A DNA stretch of 34,551 bases from an uncultured Barnesiella sp. (GCA_904502265.1 CAJGDT010000001.1:1-34551), one strand, 5' to 3'; counted from the first letter of the stretch, positions 7,418 through 16,541 are shown. Numbers and translations: made by a program. Notes: generated from the sequence alone by a model not told the origin.

Positions 7418-8849
7418 TGTGTGGAAATCGGTAGACAAGTTTACAATATTTCTGTATGTTGTACTAGTCTTTTTTGGTTGGGTAAGTATCTACGCAGCCA
7501 GTTACGACTTTGACCAGGCAAGCATATTCGATTTTGCTGAGCGTTCGGGCAAGCAGCTTGTGTGGATTGGCTTGTCATTTGTGTTGGCGTCTGTTATTAT
7601 GCTCATAGATTCACGTATGTTCGAGACATATGCCTATCTTATATACATAGCATTTATTTTGTTATTGCTCTTTACCTTGGTTGTGGCCGATGAGGTGAAG
7701 GGTTCCCGATCGTGGCTGACGATAACTTCGTCGGTGCGTCTACAGCCGGCCGAGTTTGCCAAGTTTGCTACGGCTCTGGCAGTGGCCAAGATGTTCAATG
7801 GATATAACTTCAGGTTTACCAGTCTGCCTAATTTTTTCAAAATAGTAGGCTTGGTGATATTGCCAATGTTGATTATTGTGATGCAGAAGGAAACAGGATC
7901 GGCCTTGGTATATCTGTCATTTGTGTTAATGATGTACCGTGAAGGTATGACCGGTTTGGTACTATTTGGCGGTATTTGTGCTATCGTTTACTTTATATTG
8001 GGTATAAAGTTTAGTGCCGACATGTGGATGGGAGCGCCTTTAGGAGAAAGTATAGTGCTTATACTCATCTGTATTGTGTTAGTAGGTATCATACGCTATT
8101 TTGCCGAGAATAAATTGGTGGCGCGCAATCTCTCTATATTTTATATTCTTGTAGCGATTGTGGTCTCGATACTCATGCTATGTGATGTGGCAGTACCTAT
8201 GCTTTATGTGCTACTGGGTGTAGTGCTTTTGTCGGTGCTCTATCTTGTGGCGATTTATTTCTCGCACTTCTCGTCTAAGTTATTGGTTGCTGCGGCTGTA
8301 ACCATTGTATCGGTGGCGTTTCTCTTTTCGTGCAACTTTGTTTTCAGTAAGTTGCAACCTCACCAACGCACTCGCATAGAGGTGTTGTTGGGTATGAAAG
8401 AGGACTTGCGCGATGCAGGATACAATGTCAACCAGTCCAAAATTGCCATTGGTTCGGGCGGTTTCTGGGGAAAGGGGTTCTTGAATGGTACGCAGACCAA
8501 GCTCAAGTATGTGCCGGAGCAGGATACCGACTTTATTTTCTGTACTATTGGCGAGGAGGAAGGTTTCTGGGGCTCTTGTCTGGTGTTGGTGCTATTTACG
8601 GCTCTGATATTGCGTATCATGACTATTGCAGAGCGACAGCCACGACCCTTTGGCCGAGTTTATGCCTATTGTGTGCTGGGAATATTCTTCTTCCACCTGT
8701 TTATTAATATAGGTATGGTTATCGGATTGTGCCCGGTGATTGGTATTCCGTTGCCGTTCTTTAGTTATGGAGGCTCGTCGTTGTGGGGCTTTACCATATT
8801 GCTGTTTATACTTCTGCGTATCGATGCCTCGCGCAGTGAGCACTTCTGA
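7401..8849 (+). CDS. rodA: Peptidoglycan glycosyltransferase RodA (SEDS family)
   Basis: RodA polymerises glycan strands from lipid II at the inner membrane and partners with PBP2. The SEDS signatures are present: GSRSWL near 101, LQPAEFAKF near 114, QSKIAIGSGGFWGKGF (345-360), VPEQDTDFIF (371-380, containing the probable catalytic Asp377), and the C-terminal PFFSYGGSS. At 482 residues it is about 100 longer than Escherichia coli RodA. The extra length lies between the QKETGSALV and PHQRTR segments (about 170-320) and adds membrane helices, which I believe is common in this phylum. It starts at a GTG inside mrdA; another GTG lies six codons further on. The stop is only 20 bp from the converging YdeI-like gene. 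Confidence 0.95.
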   Translation: MARNVDVWKSVDKFTIFLYVVLVFFGWVSIYAASYDFDQASIFDFAERSGKQLVWIGLSFVLASVIMLIDSRMFETYAYLIYIAFILLLLFTLVVADEVKGSRSWLTITSSVRLQPAEFAKFATALAVAKMFNGYNFRFTSLPNFFKIVGLVILPMLIIVMQKETGSALVYLSFVLMMYREGMTGLVLFGGICAIVYFILGIKFSADMWMGAPLGESIVLILICIVLVGIIRYFAENKLVARNLSIFYILVAIVVSILMLCDVAVPMLYVLLGVVLLSVLYLVAIYFSHFSSKLLVAAAVTIVSVAFLFSCNFVFSKLQPHQRTRIEVLLGMKEDLRDAGYNVNQSKIAIGSGGFWGKGFLNGTQTKLKYVPEQDTDFIFCTIGEEEGFWGSCLVLVLFTALILRIMTIAERQPRPFGRVYAYCVLGIFFFHLFINIGMVIGLCPVIGIPLPFFSYGGSSLWGFTILLFILLRIDASRSEHF

Positions 8850-8869
8850 TAAGGTGTTTCCCTGGTAAT

Positions 8870-9235
8870 TTATTTATTAAATGAGTTGCGCTTGACGATA
8901 GCTGCTTCTAATGCTTTACGTCCAGCCTCGGTCATCAAGCCGCGCCTTTCGAGGTCGGCGCAACGTTGTATATTCAATTCGGTCCAGTGGCTGTTTTTGC
9001 GACGTGGTGATAGCCGTTGAGCCAGTCGCCCATCGGGTAATCGTTTCAAGGTAGAATCTATCCATCCGTAACATAATGCTTCCTCGACTACTTCTATATA
9101 AGGTATAACGCCCTCTCGTGGTACACAGCTACGCGAAGTTACTACCCAGCATACATGCTCGGTAGAGTGATTCGTTTCAAGCCAATGTCTCAAATCGGAA
9201 CGTTGGGTGTAGGGTAGAAGATTTATAATATCCAT
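8870..9235 (-). CDS. YdeI/OmpD-associated-like protein, shortened
   Basis: The sequence matches the N-terminal domain of the YdeI/OmpD-associated family: EEALCYGWIDSTLKRLPDG, then RLSPRRKNSHWTELNIQR and a LERRGLMTEAG helix. Full-length relatives are about 190 residues and end in a helical OmdA-type domain. This one stops at residue 121, just after the core, and the 20 bp before rodA's end leave no room for the missing domain. It is either a naturally short member or a 3' truncation. The biochemical role of the family is poorly defined. The start at 9235 follows the 111-residue membrane gene by 40 nt, so it is probably the last gene of that minus-strand operon. Confidence 0.75.
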   Translation of the reverse strand: MDIINLLPYTQRSDLRHWLETNHSTEHVCWVVTSRSCVPREGVIPYIEVVEEALCYGWIDSTLKRLPDGRLAQRLSPRRKNSHWTELNIQRCADLERRGLMTEAGRKALEAAIVKRNSFNK

Positions 9236-9275
9236 ACTATCGGCTCAAGGCGTATTGTATGAATAGAGGCTTGAT

Positions 9276-9611
9276 TTACTCCTCGGTCTCTCTTGCTCGA
9301 GGTATGGCAATAGAGGTATAGAGTTGTAGAAATGCCGATATGGTAAGTAGAACAATCCAGTCGTTACCACCCTTAAACATCAGGTATGACGCAAATATCA
9401 GCATGAGTGTTGCCAAGAGTTCGATGAGAACCAGACGGCGCATGCGAGTGTTCTTGCCACGATAGGGTGTTATGAGACGTATGACCGACATGCCGGCTGC
9501 GCCTACAGCAAAGATGTAGGGAACCCACTCCTCGAAGAGGAAAAGAGGGAGTAAAGCACCTACTACAACGAGCATGGCCGATGCCTTGAAAATGATATCT
9601 TTTATATTCAT
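9276..9611 (-). CDS. Small integral membrane protein of unknown function
   Basis: This 111-residue protein has about four membrane segments (roughly 7-25, 31-46, 61-80, 84-102) separated by short basic or acidic loops (TPYRGKNTRMRR between the second and third). The C-terminus is charged (RARETEE). I do not recognise a characterised family. It starts 11 nt after the DivIC-like gene and is probably co-transcribed with it, which hints at the cell envelope, but nothing in the sequence gives a reaction. Confidence 0.75.
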   Translation of the reverse strand: MNIKDIIFKASAMLVVVGALLPLFLFEEWVPYIFAVGAAGMSVIRLITPYRGKNTRMRRLVLIELLATLMLIFASYLMFKGGNDWIVLLTISAFLQLYTSIAIPRARETEE

Positions 9612-9622
9612 TACTTTGTGGA

Positions 9623-9979
9623 TTATTGGTTGTTGTTGAGAGTCGGTATATCGGCCGGAGACTCAACTATCAGATATACATCTTCGTAAGGAAGCTGCAT
9701 GCCATGTTTCTCTCGTGCTATGCGGTCTATTGTGACAATGTCCGACTCTGAGTTGTTTATTTCTTCTTGCAGTTGTTTTATCAAAGCCTCCTCTTTAGCA
9801 ATTTCTTGTTTGAGGGTTCTGATATGAGTATCGTTTTCGCAAATGTCTAAGTAACTATTATTCTTGAGAATAAATAGATGCCAGATGACAAAACCCACGA
9901 TGAGTGCTGCCGGGAGGTAGGGAATGATATTATGTTTGATATAGTGCAGTGTGGCTGCAAATTTCTCTTTCATGTTCAT
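9623..9979 (-). CDS. Septum formation initiator (DivIC/FtsB-like)
   Basis: DivIC/FtsB proteins are small bitopic division proteins that join FtsL and FtsQ at the septum. The 118-residue product has a short cytoplasmic N-terminus, one membrane helix (about 18-37), a coiled coil (about 50-75, with IRTLKQEIAKEEALIKQLQE) and then the family-typical REKHGM motif near 90 followed by DVYLIVE. A second in-frame ATG two codons downstream (9973) could be the true start. It lies between a secreted hypothetical gene (21 nt upstream) and a small membrane protein gene. Confidence 0.88.
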   Translation of the reverse strand: MNMKEKFAATLHYIKHNIIPYLPAALIVGFVIWHLFILKNNSYLDICENDTHIRTLKQEIAKEEALIKQLQEEINNSESDIVTIDRIAREKHGMQLPYEDVYLIVESPADIPTLNNNQ

Positions 9980-10000
9980 GATACGTGATGATGGCGTATT

Positions 10001-10708
10001 TTAAAGCAACAATTCGTCGGCCTTGATATATTCGTCGAGGAACTTAGCAACCAAGATGAGGCTGTTTATATCTTTCCACTTGATTTTATTCTCTTTGATA
10101 TATTTGTTGAATGCTTTTTTCTGATCAGATGTGAGCAATTCGTTGACACCTCGTTTGTTAGCTTGACATATTGCACGATCGTTTACAACCATAACAGTGC
10201 GGTTGATGGTTGGTAGGGTTCTTGTATTGTATTTGTTTTGAGTCATCTCTTTATAACGAAGTGCTGCCATGTTTCCGTGGTCGTTGAACGAAGCTACATT
10301 TTGTGTAGAAGCTGTTGTGGTAGGAGAACCGTATGCTCCACTACCATCGTTCAGTGCATTGAAGTCGCATTGACAAGTAGTGCCAATAACCACATAGTCT
10401 GTTTTGTGTAGACATGTAACATAGAGGTTTCCACGGCGTATCAATACGGTTTGATCTTCGCATACTACCGAGTCGATCTTATTACCGTCATGAGCAAGCA
10501 TGATTTTGTCGTTGTCGGTAAAGTGTAAGTCGTTTTTGATCAAATGCACGTTGATATTGGCACTTTCGGCCTTGCCATCGTTGTAATATACAATAGCAGG
10601 TTTAAAATCTTGGAACATATAGGGCCAACCCTCAGTAGGTTCGTATTCACGTGCATAGCCGGCTATGGTGGCGCATATAAACAATGCGATTGATACAAAT
10701 TTTTTCAT
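10001..10708 (-). CDS. Secreted protein of unknown function
   Basis: The 235-residue protein begins with a clear signal peptide (MKKFVSIALFICATIAGYA, cleavage near residue 19). The mature part starts with an aromatic segment (EGWPYMFQDFKPAIVYYNDG) and a beta-rich region to about residue 120. A Ser/Thr/Gly-rich linker (about 122-140) follows, then a mostly helical C-terminus with NRAICQANKRGVNELL and DEYIKADELLL. No catalytic motif is recognised. It is probably the first gene of the operon that continues into the DivIC-like gene. The sequence upstream holds only a weak -7-like element (TAAATTCG on the minus strand at 10742-10749). Confidence 0.75.
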   Translation of the reverse strand: MKKFVSIALFICATIAGYAREYEPTEGWPYMFQDFKPAIVYYNDGKAESANINVHLIKNDLHFTDNDKIMLAHDGNKIDSVVCEDQTVLIRRGNLYVTCLHKTDYVVIGTTCQCDFNALNDGSGAYGSPTTTASTQNVASFNDHGNMAALRYKEMTQNKYNTRTLPTINRTVMVVNDRAICQANKRGVNELLTSDQKKAFNKYIKENKIKWKDINSLILVAKFLDEYIKADELLL

Positions 10709-10906
10709 AACTTATTTGGATTAATGTTTGACTTCGAGCAACGAATTTACGCATATTTTTTAATTTTTATATGGTTTTGTTTTTTATTTTATTGCGAGAG
10801 GGTTGTTTTTAAACATTTTTAGTTCATTTAAGTCTAATAACAGGCGATTGAGGATGTCGATATTATTATATATAATAGGTGTTTCTATGTGTTAATTTAA
10901 TAAATA

Positions 10907-10940
10907 TTTGAGAGTCTAAAGCGAAAATAACGTATCTTTG
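10907..10940 (+). promoter_or_regulatory. Promoter of the M16 peptidase gene
   Basis: TTTG (10907-10910) is followed after 22 bp by TATCTTTG (10933-10940). The ATG at 10973 is 32 nt beyond the -7 element. The rest of the 264-bp divergent intergenic region (10709-10972) is AT-rich with no other structure I can support. Confidence 0.7.
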
Positions 10941-10972
10941 CAGTCTGGAAAACAATAATCACTAAATAACTT

Positions 10973-13888
10973 ATGAATATGAAAACAAGAAAATTAGGCA
11001 TGCTGTTGCTGTTGCTCATCACCACCTGCTTCTATTCGGTGGCGCAATTGAGCACCTTTACTTTGCGTAATGGCGCAACAGTTTACATCTGGGAAGACAA
11101 GTCGCAACCCGATGTGTATGGTATGGTTACCTTCAATGTAGGTTCTATTGACGATCCTGTACAATATACAGGTTTGGCTCACTACCTCGAACACGTTATG
11201 TTTAAAGGTACACAAACAATAGGTGCTCTTGACTGGGGTAAAGAGAAACCCTTGTATGAGCAAATTATTGCCAAATATGACGAGATGGCAGCTACCACTG
11301 ATGTTAAGGCTAAGGAGGCTCTTGGTCTTGAAATCAATAAACTCTCGGTAGAAGCTGCTCAATATGCCGCTGCCAATGAGTTTACTTTGTTGGTAGACGG
11401 TATGGGTGGTCAAGGTCTTAATGCAGGTACCGGTTATGACCAAACTATGTACTACAATACATTCCCTCCCACACAACTCGAAAAGTGGTTGGAGCTTTAT
11501 AGCGAGCGTCTTCTCGATCCCGTATTCCGTGGCTTCCAAACAGAGCTTGAGGCTGTGTATGAGGAGTATAACATGTACCAAGATAACATAGGTTCGAACC
11601 TCTCTCAATTTATCTTTGGTGAGGCTTTCAAGGGCACTCCCTATGGTCGTCCTATCATTGGTTTGCCCGAGCACTTGAAAAATCCCAGCTTGAGCAACTT
11701 GATTAACTTCTATGAGGACTGGTATGGTCCCGAAAATATGGCTATTATTCTTGTTGGTAATCTCGATGCTGCCAAGGCTGTGTCGCTCGTTCGTCAAAAG
11801 TTTGAGCGTATTCCTCGTCGCGGTGTTCAAACACACGCCGAGATCAATCGCACTCCCTTCAGCGGTCGCAAGGTTATCTCTGAGAAACTTTTCTACCAAC
11901 CCTTTGTAGCTATGGTTTACAATGGTGTTGCTTCAAACTCGGCCGACGAAATCGCCTTGTCGGTAGCTACACAATTGCTCACCAACGGCCAATCAACCGG
12001 TATTCTCGACAAACTCGCCGTTGATGGTACTATCATGGGTGCTGCTGCATCGCCTGTGTCATTCCGTAACGCCGGTATCGTAATGCTCCAAATCTTCCCC
12101 GCTTTCGACCAAAGCCAAGGCAAATATGACAGCCATGCTTCGGTTGAGAAGATGATGGTTAATGCTATCGAGCAATTGCGCAGTGGTGCATTTACAGTTG
12201 AACAACTTGAGGCCGTGAAGAATGCGATGATTCGCGACTTCCAATTGGGTATGGAGTCGAACAATGCCAAGGCTCAAAATCTCTCGAATCTCTTCAATAC
12301 AGGTACTAACCCCGTAGAACTTGTAAACTATACTCAAAACGTTGCTGCTATTACTCCCGAGGATATTATCAACGTGGTAAACAAATACCTTAACAACGAT
12401 GTTTTGGTAGTAAATGTACAAGAGATAAGAGGCGACCGTAAGGTGACAAAACTCGACAAGGTTGCTAAACCCGGTTATCAACCCGTTGAGGCTGTTCGTG
12501 GTGTGAAGAGTGAGTATGCTCAATACCTCGAGTCAATGGAAGTTCCCGCTCCCGAGCCCGACTATTGTGACTTCAGCTCAGTACAAGAGCGTCCTATCAA
12601 TACTCGCAGTAAACTCTATTATACAGAAAATCCCGAGAACGAGGTTTATAGCCTTACATTGCGTTATGGTGTAGGTACTCGTCGCATGCCTATCTTGGCT
12701 TATGCCGTTCCTTTGATGAACAACGCCGGTACAATGGCTCACCTCACTCCCTACGAGTTTAAGCAAGCATTGGCTCACCTCAATACTACTATCAACTACT
12801 CGGTATCTAAGGACTATATGACTGTAACACTCTATGGTTCGGAGAGCTCGCTTACAGCTGCTTGCCAACTCTTGCAGCGTCAAATTCTCATGCCCCAATT
12901 GGACGAGAAGCAATTGCAAGGTATCATTGGTCAAGAGTATAGCTCACGTATGAGCGAGAAGGAGAGCGTAGAGTCGCAACAACAAGCCTTGATGCAATAC
13001 ATGCTCTATGGTCAAAACTCAGACTTCCTTAACCGTATGCCTCTCCAAAAGGTAGTAGAACTCTCGGCCGGTGAGTTGTCTGCAGCCTTCCGTGAGGCTA
13101 CCAACTATGAGTTTACTGCTCACTATGTAGGTACAATGCCCTTCGAGCAAGTATATCAAATCTTGAGCACCAACTTGCCTCTTATCGAGAACGAGACTGT
13201 ATCTCACTCACCCGAGGTAATGGACCGTGAAGAATATACTGAGAATACTATCTACTTCTTGCCCAATGACAAGGCTAAACAAAGCAACATCTACTTCTTT
13301 GTAGAGGGTCAACCCTTCGATATCAATGAGTCTATCACAATGGAAGCCTTTACAACATACTTCGGTGCCGGTTTCGGTAGCCTCGTTGTAGACGAGATTC
13401 GTGAGAAACGTGCTATGGCTTATACTGCTTATGGTGCTGTGAATGCTCCCCAATTGCCCGGTAAAGATTGGATGTTTATGGGTTATGTAGGCACACAAGC
13501 TGACAAGACTCTCGAAGCATTGCAAGTATACACCGACTTGTTGAACGACATGCCTCAAGCTCGTGAAAACTTTGACGTAATCAAGACCAACATGCGCGAG
13601 TCGCTCTTGAGCGAGAAGCCCGGTTTCCGTAACCGTAGCATGGTGTTTGAGTACTGGAAGCGCATGGGCTACACTCAAGACCCCGCTATCGACAACATGA
13701 AGCGCATCGAAGAACTTTCTTTCGACGATGTTGTGAAGTTCTACGAAGAGAATATCAAGGGCAAACCTATTGCTATTGCTATTGTAGGTAGTCCTAAGGA
13801 TGTTAAGGAGAAAGACTTGGCTAAGTTTGGTAAAGTTGTTAAGATCAAACGTAGCGAACTCTACACCGACGATTCGCTCTCGTTCTAA
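10973..13888 (+). CDS. Secreted M16 (insulinase/pitrilysin-like) zinc metallopeptidase
   Basis: M16 peptidases are clam-shaped zinc proteases made of two homologous halves. The 971-residue protein has a signal peptide (about 1-25, ending in YSVAQ). The inverted zinc motif HYLEH (70-74) gives ligands His70 and His74 and catalytic Glu73. The third ligand is probably Glu198 in ELEAVYEE. The spacing of 124 residues from His74 is longer than in insulysin because of an inserted charged, Ala-rich helical stretch (about 90-135). The C-terminal half (from about 540) has the M16 fold without a second zinc motif, as usual. Codon choice is strongly biased compared with neighbours, suggesting high expression. 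It is a single-gene unit with its own promoter and terminator. The periplasmic substrate is unknown. Confidence 0.9.
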   Translation: MNMKTRKLGMLLLLLITTCFYSVAQLSTFTLRNGATVYIWEDKSQPDVYGMVTFNVGSIDDPVQYTGLAHYLEHVMFKGTQTIGALDWGKEKPLYEQIIAKYDEMAATTDVKAKEALGLEINKLSVEAAQYAAANEFTLLVDGMGGQGLNAGTGYDQTMYYNTFPPTQLEKWLELYSERLLDPVFRGFQTELEAVYEEYNMYQDNIGSNLSQFIFGEAFKGTPYGRPIIGLPEHLKNPSLSNLINFYEDWYGPENMAIILVGNLDAAKAVSLVRQKFERIPRRGVQTHAEINRTPFSGRKVISEKLFYQPFVAMVYNGVASNSADEIALSVATQLLTNGQSTGILDKLAVDGTIMGAAASPVSFRNAGIVMLQIFPAFDQSQGKYDSHASVEKMMVNAIEQLRSGAFTVEQLEAVKNAMIRDFQLGMESNNAKAQNLSNLFNTGTNPVELVNYTQNVAAITPEDIINVVNKYLNNDVLVVNVQEIRGDRKVTKLDKVAKPGYQPVEAVRGVKSEYAQYLESMEVPAPEPDYCDFSSVQERPINTRSKLYYTENPENEVYSLTLRYGVGTRRMPILAYAVPLMNNAGTMAHLTPYEFKQALAHLNTTINYSVSKDYMTVTLYGSESSLTAACQLLQRQILMPQLDEKQLQGIIGQEYSSRMSEKESVESQQQALMQYMLYGQNSDFLNRMPLQKVVELSAGELSAAFREATNYEFTAHYVGTMPFEQVYQILSTNLPLIENETVSHSPEVMDREEYTENTIYFLPNDKAKQSNIYFFVEGQPFDINESITMEAFTTYFGAGFGSLVVDEIREKRAMAYTAYGAVNAPQLPGKDWMFMGYVGTQADKTLEALQVYTDLLNDMPQARENFDVIKTNMRESLLSEKPGFRNRSMVFEYWKRMGYTQDPAIDNMKRIEELSFDDVVKFYEENIKGKPIAIAIVGSPKDVKEKDLAKFGKVVKIKRSELYTDDSLSF

Positions 13889-13912
13889 TAAGAGACTGAT
13901 ATAACTCAATGC

Positions 13913-13950
13913 AAAGAGCCATCTTCCGTGCGGAGGTTGGCTCTTTTGTG
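13913..13950 (+). terminator. Terminator of the M16 gene
   Basis: AAAGAGCCATCTTCCG (13913-13928) pairs with CGGAGGTTGGCTCTTT (13931-13946) with one mismatch and one G-U pair over a two-base gap; the real loop is probably slightly larger. The stem ends in TTTTG. Confidence 0.7.
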
Positions 13951-14038
13951 TTATGTATATGTAACGTGCGGTAAGATTGTTGAGTGAGGCGCGATTCTGT
14001 GACAAATGAAGAAATGGAATAAAAATTCAATTAATTTG

Positions 14039-14069
14039 TTTTGAATATTCTTGCTTTTGTTTAATTTTG
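14039..14069 (+). promoter_or_regulatory. Promoter of the CotH-like gene
   Basis: TTTTG (14039-14043) and TAATTTTG (14062-14069) are separated by 18 bp. The gene starts at 14100. Confidence 0.55.
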
Positions 14070-14099
14070 TAAAATGTTAATTTCTTAATCACAATAGTT

Positions 14100-15656
14100 A
14101 TGAAGGTAAAAAAGATGTTATTAATGTTGGTAATTTTGATTACCATGCAGGGGTATGGCATGTCGCATAAGGCGACTGATGATGTATATGCTCCTATTAC
14201 TAATCTGCCAACGATATTTATTGATACCGAGAATGGCGCAGCAATAACTAGCAAAGATGATTATGTCAATGCGGTAATTACCGTGAGGGGTGCAGCCAAT
14301 GAGGAGGATAACATAACCGAAGTTCCTGCCGAGATAAAGGGTAGAGGAAACTCGACTTGGAAAATGGCCAAGAAGCCCTATCGACTCAAGTTTGAGGACA
14401 AAATCAACTTTTTGGGAAATGAAGCCAAAGAGAAGAACTGGGTGCTCTTGGCTAACTATGCCGACAAGACATTGTTGCGCAATGCCTTGGCTTTCGAGAC
14501 CGCGCGTGCTTTGTTCAACTTTGAGTTTACTCCGTCTGTTACGTTTGTTGATGTGGTGCTCAATGGCAAGAATATAGGTAGCTATCTGCTCACCGACCAA
14601 GTAGAGGTAAAGAAGAGCCGAGTGTCGGTTATGGAGCAACCGACAACTGTGGTACAAGGCAACCCCGAAATTACCGGAGGATACCTTATTGAGGTGGATG
14701 GATTTGCCGAAAAAGAAATATCTTGGTTCAAGACGGCAAAAGATATGAAGGTAACTATCAAGTATCCCAAGGATGATGAAATCAATGCGTCGCAGAAGAA
14801 CTATATTCAAAACTATACTCAGCGCATGGAGAATGCACTCTTCTCGGAACGGTTTGATGACCCTGAAAAGGGTTGGCGTCATTATATTGATGAAGACTCT
14901 TGGGTCAATTGGTATATTGCTTGCGAGTTGTTTGGCAACTCCGACTCGTGGTGGAGTACCTATATGTATAAGGAGCGTGGCGAAAAGTTTAAGTATGGCC
15001 CTATATGGGATTTCGATATTGCTTTCAACAACGACTATCGCATAGGAAATGCTACCGAAAAGTTTATGCGCTCGGCAGGTTGTGAGCCGAAGACTTGGAT
15101 AAAACGCTGGTGGGAGGATGAGACTTTGCAAAAACAGGTAAAGAAGCGTTGGGTAGAAATGGGCGCCGAAAATATTAAGGAGTTTATGCTCAGTTATATT
15201 GATAGTATGGAGGTCGTATTGGATGAATCGCAGAAAAATAACTACGAGATATGGCCTACACTCGACACTCGTGTGCACTATGAATATTCGGTGCGTGGAT
15301 CGTATGAGGCCGAGGTACAGGCGTTGAGAGAATATGTTGATGCACGTATTAGATTTCTTGATCTGATATGGCGAGTACGTGCCGATATTGACGAGAAGGT
15401 TGTAGATGGAAGTATAATCGAAATGCCATACAACCATATTGAACAAGGCGAAAATATCAGACTGACACGTGTGCAAGGAATGGCAAATGTTGCCATAACC
15501 TTGATTGATGGTAAGGTGGTGTACTCGGCACAACATGTGGCCGATGCCAACAATAATGTTGTAATAGATAGTAGTTCGCTACAGGCCGGATTGTATATTG
15601 TAGTCGCGAGTGATGCTCGGAGCAATGTGTTCAGAGGTCGCTTGCTGGTAGAATAG
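14100..15656 (+). CDS. Secreted CotH-kinase-family protein with a T9SS-like tail
   Basis: CotH-family proteins have an atypical protein-kinase fold; spore-coat CotH phosphorylates other proteins. The 518-residue protein starts with a hydrophobic signal segment (about 5-20). Family motifs are clear: IKGRGNSTW (79-87), KKPYRLKF (91-98), ANYADKTLLRN (118-128), LTDQV (164-168), GGYLIEVD (193-200) and the metal-binding WDFDIAFNND (303-312). The last 80-90 residues (from about 430) form a beta-rich tail containing VAITLIDGKVVYS, then SLQAGLYIVVASD and GRLLVE, which resembles the T9SS C-terminal sorting domain. Surface display or secretion by T9SS is an inference. It has its own promoter and terminator. 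Confidence 0.87.
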   Translation: MKVKKMLLMLVILITMQGYGMSHKATDDVYAPITNLPTIFIDTENGAAITSKDDYVNAVITVRGAANEEDNITEVPAEIKGRGNSTWKMAKKPYRLKFEDKINFLGNEAKEKNWVLLANYADKTLLRNALAFETARALFNFEFTPSVTFVDVVLNGKNIGSYLLTDQVEVKKSRVSVMEQPTTVVQGNPEITGGYLIEVDGFAEKEISWFKTAKDMKVTIKYPKDDEINASQKNYIQNYTQRMENALFSERFDDPEKGWRHYIDEDSWVNWYIACELFGNSDSWWSTYMYKERGEKFKYGPIWDFDIAFNNDYRIGNATEKFMRSAGCEPKTWIKRWWEDETLQKQVKKRWVEMGAENIKEFMLSYIDSMEVVLDESQKNNYEIWPTLDTRVHYEYSVRGSYEAEVQALREYVDARIRFLDLIWRVRADIDEKVVDGSIIEMPYNHIEQGENIRLTRVQGMANVAITLIDGKVVYSAQHVADANNNVVIDSSSLQAGLYIVVASDARSNVFRGRLLVE

Positions 15657-15678
15657 GCAAAAGGTATAGAATAGAGCA

Positions 15679-15719
15679 AAGCCCTATTGCATGGCTATAG
15701 AAGCGGTGCAATAGGGCTT
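15679..15719. terminator. Shared terminator between converging genes
   Basis: AAGCCCTATTGCA (15679-15691) and TGCAATAGGGCTT (15707-15719) pair perfectly over 13 bp with a 15-base loop. It lies between the stops of the CotH-like gene and the nitroreductase gene, so it can serve both strands. T runs are weak on both sides. Confidence 0.7.
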
Positions 15720-15741
15720 GTTGTATTGTGGCTTAATGGTC

Positions 15742-16488
15742 TTATTTGAATCCTTGTGTTGCAATAAACTCTCGCCACACTTGTGTAAAGTGTTCGTTGT
15801 CTTTGAGGGTATAGCGTACATCGGTAAATACTTGTGCAAGGGTCTCCTTGTTGTTTTCCTCGACAAAGTGGCGATTGATGGGTAGGGACTCTTTCTCGGC
15901 ATACAACTCTTTGATGCGCTCGAGGGTGTAGTCGTTGTATTGTTCGTGATGGATACAAGCTTCAATAGGAAGGCGCTCGACTTGCTCGGGCATGCCGTCG
16001 GGATATCCTACGGTGAGTGTTGCTACGGGAACAACACGTTGGGGGAGGTTGAGTATCTCTGCTATTTGGGGCGCATTGTAGGTGGTAGTGCCTAAGTAGC
16101 AGCAACCCAATCCGCGAGCCTCGGCAGCAGTGTTGAATTGTTGAGCAACCAAGAGGGCATCAATCATCGCAGTGTTGAACGAAATGAAGTTGTCGTAGCC
16201 GGGTTGAGCGTTGCTTGCCTCACACCATTTGACAAAGCGGTTGAAATCGGCGCAGAAAGTAAGTACGACTGCAGCACTGGTAACAGTGGGTTGGTTGAAG
16301 TGAGTGGGTGCAAGTCGACGTTTCATCTCATCGTCGCGAGTTACGACTACGCTATACAATTGCATGCCGCCTGTAGTAGGAGCTCTAAAGGCTGCTTCGA
16401 AGAGTTCGTTAAGAAGTTCATTGCTTACGGGCGCATTGCTGTATCGTCTGATGGTGCGTCTGTTGCGCAGTAGTTCCATGGTATCCAT
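15742..16488 (-). CDS. Nitroreductase-family flavoprotein
   Basis: Nitroreductases are FMN-dependent dimeric oxidoreductases that reduce quinones, nitro compounds or flavins with NAD(P)H. The 248-residue product begins MDTMELLRNRRTIRRY, where the RRTIRRY segment is the usual FMN phosphate-binding start. It continues with EAAFRAPTTGGMQLYSVVV (flavin contacts), a central DALLVAQQFNTAAEARGLG helix and LPQRVVPVATLTVGYPDG. I chose the ATG at 16488: the open frame runs upstream to 16596, but that extension would read through the end of the tRNA-Tyr gene and its terminator. The physiological substrate cannot be told from the sequence. Confidence 0.9.
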   Translation of the reverse strand: MDTMELLRNRRTIRRYSNAPVSNELLNELFEAAFRAPTTGGMQLYSVVVTRDDEMKRRLAPTHFNQPTVTSAAVVLTFCADFNRFVKWCEASNAQPGYDNFISFNTAMIDALLVAQQFNTAAEARGLGCCYLGTTTYNAPQIAEILNLPQRVVPVATLTVGYPDGMPEQVERLPIEACIHHEQYNDYTLERIKELYAEKESLPINRHFVEENNKETLAQVFTDVRYTLKDNEHFTQVWREFIATQGFK

Positions 16489-16541
16489 AATGTTTGAGGA
16501 TGTTGAGGGTTGATGTATGAATAAGGTATATGTAACTATAC

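Noticed and set aside
14121..15536. Long open frame (471 codons) antisense to the CotH-like gene
   Set aside because: No recognisable domain, and the plus-strand gene has clear motifs, a signal peptide, a promoter and a terminator.
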